Assembly: GCA_030619405.1 (NCBI GenBank)
Contig: JAUXBK010000048.1
Location: 1 to 13,128 of the forward strand
Direction: 5' to 3'
Origin: Sedimenticola sp.
Lineage (GTDB): Bacteria; Pseudomonadota; Gammaproteobacteria; Chromatiales; Chromatiaceae
DNA: 13,128 nt
Positions 11,095 to 13,128 of this stretch are shown piece by piece. The first letter of the stretch is position 1. Each line of letters begins with the position of its first letter. A program made the position numbers and the translations under genes. The notes beneath the pieces are model-generated. The model was not told the origin of the DNA and ran no database searches. It saw only the letters and a program-made list of their open reading frames with translations.

Positions 11095-12974
11095 CAGGCG
11101 GACCGCCGCTTCAGGTGGATCAGCAGCAGGGAGATGGCGGCCGGGGTCACGCCCGGTATCCGGCCCGCTTGACCGATGGTGACCGGGCGGCTGCGCAGCA
11201 GTTTTTCGCGCACCTCGGAGGAGAGGCCCCGGACCTGCGCAAAGTCGAAGGTCCCCGGCAGTCTGACCGCCTCGTTGGCGCGCACCCGGTCGACCTCCGC
11301 CTGCTGACGCCGGATGTAACCCGCGTAGCGGGCCTGTATCTCCAGTTGCTCCGCCACCCGAGGATCATCGACCCCGGGACCGATACCCGGCAGCCCCTGC
11401 AGGCCCCGGTAGTCCACTTCCGGCCGGGCCAGCAACTCGAGTGCCCGGGCCTCCCGGGAGAGGGTGACGCCCAGCTTCTCCGCCAGTGCCTCCCCGGCGG
11501 GGGTGCCCGGGCGGATCAGGATATCCTGCAACCGCTGGCGCTCCTGTTCGATCGCCTCCCGTTTTCGCTCGAACGCGGCCCAGTGGTCGTCCGGCACCAG
11601 CCCCAGCCCCCGCCCCTGTTCGGTCAGACGCAGATCCGCGTTGTCCTCCCGCAGCAGCAGCCGAAACTCGGCGCGGCTGGTGAACATGCGGTAGGGTTCC
11701 CGGGTACCCTGGGTCACCAGATCGTCCACCAGCACCCCCAGGTAGGCCTGATCCCGCCGGGGAACCCAAGGCTTCCGTTCCCGCAGCTTCAGCACCGCAT
11801 TCAGGCCCGCCAGCAACCCCTGGGCCGCCGCCTCCTCATAGCCGGTGGTGCCGTTGATCTGGCCGGCGAAGAAGAGTCCCTCGATGAAGCGTGTCTCCAG
11901 CGTCGGCGCCAGATCCCGGGGATCGAAGAAATCGTATTCGATGGCGTAACCGGGGCGTGTGATATGGGCCCGTTCGAAACCCTTCATGGAGCGCACCAGC
12001 GCCTGCTGCACGTCGAAGGGGAGGGAGGTGGAGATACCGTTGGGGTAGACCTCGTTGCTCTGCAGCCCCTCAGGTTCGATGAATATCTGGTGGGAGTCTT
12101 TGTCTGCGAAACGCACCACCTTATCCTCTATGGAGGGACAGTAACGGGGGCCCACTCCATCGATAACGCCGGTGTACATGGGCGAGCGGGACATGCCGCC
12201 GCGGATGATCTCATGGGTCCGTTCATTGGTGTGGGTGATATGGCAGCTCACCTGCCGGGGGTGCTGCTCCCGACTTCCCAGGAACGAGAACACGGGCACC
12301 GGGTGATCCCCTGGCTGCTCCTCGAGTCCGCTGTAGTCGATACTGCGGCTGTCGATACGAGGTGGTGTCCCGGTCTTGAGACGTTCCACCCGGAACGGCA
12401 GTTCCCGCAACCGCTGTGCCAGGACGTTGGCCGGGGGGTCACCGGCACGGCCACCCTGGTAGCTGCTGAGGCCAATGTGGATCAGACCGCCCAGGAAGGT
12501 ACCGGTGGTCAGTACCACCGAGCGTGCCTGGAACCTGAGCCCCATCTGGGTGACCACGCCGGCGACCCGGTCGCCCTCGAGCATAAGGTCGTCCACCGAC
12601 TGCTGGAACAGCTCCAGCCCCGGCTGGTTCTCCAGCGCCTGACGCACCACCGCCCGGTACAGCTGACGGTCGGCCTGGGCCCGGGTAGCCCGCACCGCCG
12701 GCCCCTTGCGGGCGTTGAGGATACGAAACTGGATCCCCGCCCGGTCGGCCGCCTTCGCCATCAACCCGCCCAGGGCATCCACCTCTTTGACCAGGTGCCC
12801 CTTACCGATACCGCCGATGGCGGGATTGCAGCTCATCTGTCCCAGGGTCTCGATATTGTGGGTCAGCAGCAGGGTACGCGCACCCATCCGGGCCGCCGCC
12901 AGCGCCGCCTCGGTGCCAGCATGGCCACCACCAACCACGATCACGTCATAGGTTTCACTGTAGCGCATCATCAT
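11094..12974 (-). CDS. mnmG: MnmG (GidA), tRNA uridine-5-carboxymethylaminomethyl modification enzyme
   Basis: 626 residues, full length. With MnmE it installs the cmnm5 group on the wobble uridine U34 of certain tRNAs, using FAD, NADH and a folate-bound one-carbon unit. Visible motifs: FAD-binding VIVVGGGHAGTEAA (11-24), CNPAIGGIGKGHL (49-61), the MnmG signature GPAVRATRAQADR (91-103), GPRYCPSIEDKVVRF (275-289) and the C-terminal GLQGLPGIGPG helical region. Three consecutive ATGs open the frame; alignment with family starts (M-x-Y-P-x-x-Y-D-V-I-V-V-G-G-G) favours the third, at 12968. No strong ribosome site is seen. It is first in an operon with rsmG; the upstream region carries three inverted repeats. 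Confidence 0.97.
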   Translation of the reverse strand: MMMRYSETYDVIVVGGGHAGTEAALAAARMGARTLLLTHNIETLGQMSCNPAIGGIGKGHLVKEVDALGGLMAKAADRAGIQFRILNARKGPAVRATRAQADRQLYRAVVRQALENQPGLELFQQSVDDLMLEGDRVAGVVTQMGLRFQARSVVLTTGTFLGGLIHIGLSSYQGGRAGDPPANVLAQRLRELPFRVERLKTGTPPRIDSRSIDYSGLEEQPGDHPVPVFSFLGSREQHPRQVSCHITHTNERTHEIIRGGMSRSPMYTGVIDGVGPRYCPSIEDKVVRFADKDSHQIFIEPEGLQSNEVYPNGISTSLPFDVQQALVRSMKGFERAHITRPGYAIEYDFFDPRDLAPTLETRFIEGLFFAGQINGTTGYEEAAAQGLLAGLNAVLKLRERKPWVPRRDQAYLGVLVDDLVTQGTREPYRMFTSRAEFRLLLREDNADLRLTEQGRGLGLVPDDHWAAFERKREAIEQERQRLQDILIRPGTPAGEALAEKLGVTLSREARALELLARPEVDYRGLQGLPGIGPGVDDPRVAEQLEIQARYAGYIRRQQAEVDRVRANEAVRLPGTFDFAQVRGLSSEVREKLLRSRPVTIGQAGRIPGVTPAAISLLLIHLKRRSA

Positions 12975-12985
12975 CTGTCATTTGA

Positions 12986-13004
12986 GATGCCGGGAGCCGG
13001 CATC
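12986..13004. promoter_or_regulatory. Perfect 8-bp hairpin in the mnmG leader
   Basis: GATGCCGG (12986-12993) and CCGGCATC (12997-13004) are exact complements with a 3-nt loop (GAG). The structure ends 12 nt before the first mnmG ATG, so in the transcript it would lie close to the ribosome entry site and could modulate initiation. It has no T-run, arguing against a terminator. Confidence 0.5.
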
Positions 13005-13023
13005 GATATTCCAGACCTCAACA

Positions 13024-13065
13024 CCATGATTAGATCATGGATATATAACTTATTAGTTCTAATAA
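13024..13065 (-). promoter_or_regulatory. Probable mnmG promoter region with two palindromes
   Basis: CCATGAT (13024-13030) pairs exactly with ATCATGG (13034-13040) across TAG. TTATTAG (13050-13056) pairs exactly with CTAATAA (13059-13065) across TT. Between them lies TATATA (13042-13047), a candidate minus-10 for leftward transcription in an otherwise AT-rich stretch. The palindromes look like operators for dimeric regulators. No matching minus-35 is convincing and no DnaA box (TTATNCACA) is seen in this 154-bp upstream region. Confidence 0.4.
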
Positions 13066-13128
13066 AAAAATACATTTTCAGACGAAAATTGGACACTCTG
13101 CAACGAGTACAGCCCGTTGCCGGCACCA

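Noticed and set aside
10339..11172. 277-codon plus-strand open frame
   Set aside because: Antisense to rsmG and the IS4 scrap; His/Gln/Arg-rich shadow composition.
13041..13080. AT-rich tract next to mnmG as a replication origin unwinding element
   Set aside because: mnmG often lies by the origin, but no DnaA box is present in the visible 154 bp, so an origin call is not supported.
1..13128. CRISPR arrays, tRNA or rRNA genes
   Set aside because: No regularly spaced direct repeats and no cloverleaf with recognisable T-arm or conserved rRNA sequence were seen; the only repeats are the inverted-repeat arms described.

Overview
The window looks like a moderately GC-rich gammaproteobacterial chromosome, plausibly a sulfur oxidiser or chemosynthetic symbiont lineage. 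That placement is inferred from gene content (rsmG/mnmG, a hupK-hypA hydrogenase remnant, a DASS/TrkA-C permease, hemF, an SBP-PAS-GGDEF-EAL protein) and not from a marker I could align. Five genes look intact: hypA, a c-di-GMP turnover protein, an SLC13-type permease, rsmG and mnmG. Most of the rest is a patchwork of truncated genes and mobile-element relics.

Layout. 1-197 (minus): N-terminus of an IS91-family transposase running off the left edge. 436-734 (plus): C-terminal remnant of a DinB/UmuC-type Y-family polymerase. 898-1701 (plus): a continuous ORF that appears chimeric, an unrelated membrane-anchored N-terminus joined to the C-terminal half of the NiFe-hydrogenase accessory protein HupK. 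It overlaps hypA (1701-2042) by one base; the rest of the hup/hyp operon is absent. 2043-2216 holds a possible second IS91 scrap and a degenerate repeat arm. 2217-5162 (minus): SBP-TM-PAS-PAS-GGDEF-EAL. 5347-5974: a gene graveyard with recognisable pieces of four unrelated genes (FAD/NAD oxidoreductase, intradiol dioxygenase, PEP/pyruvate-domain protein on the minus strand, SAM methyltransferase C-terminus). 5974-7752 (plus): permease, followed by an overlapping hemF that is cut off after about 60 residues by a small inverted-repeat element.

7921-9672 is bounded by two short inverted-repeat elements sharing a 22-bp arm (7921-8076 and 9600-9672). Between them, on the minus strand, lie a matrix-metalloproteinase-like protein with a textbook cysteine switch and zinc site, cut short by a stop inside a lectin-like repeat, and a small uncharacterised gene. 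9673-10446 carries an unrecognised ORF, a truncated HTH regulator (COG4190-like), and an in-frame fusion of IS4- and IS91-type transposase scraps abutting the 3' end of rsmG. 10447-12974 (minus) is rsmG-mnmG with a one-base overlap; its upstream region has three perfect inverted repeats. parA/parB, which commonly follow rsmG, are not present here.

Working together: mnmG and rsmG are core translation genes; hypA would supply nickel for a hydrogenase encoded elsewhere, if one exists; the SBP-GGDEF-EAL protein links a periplasmic solute signal to c-di-GMP. I do not see a coherent new defence or biosynthetic system. The most unusual content is the repeat-bounded metalloprotease segment and the density of identifiable gene debris, including chimeric reading frames.
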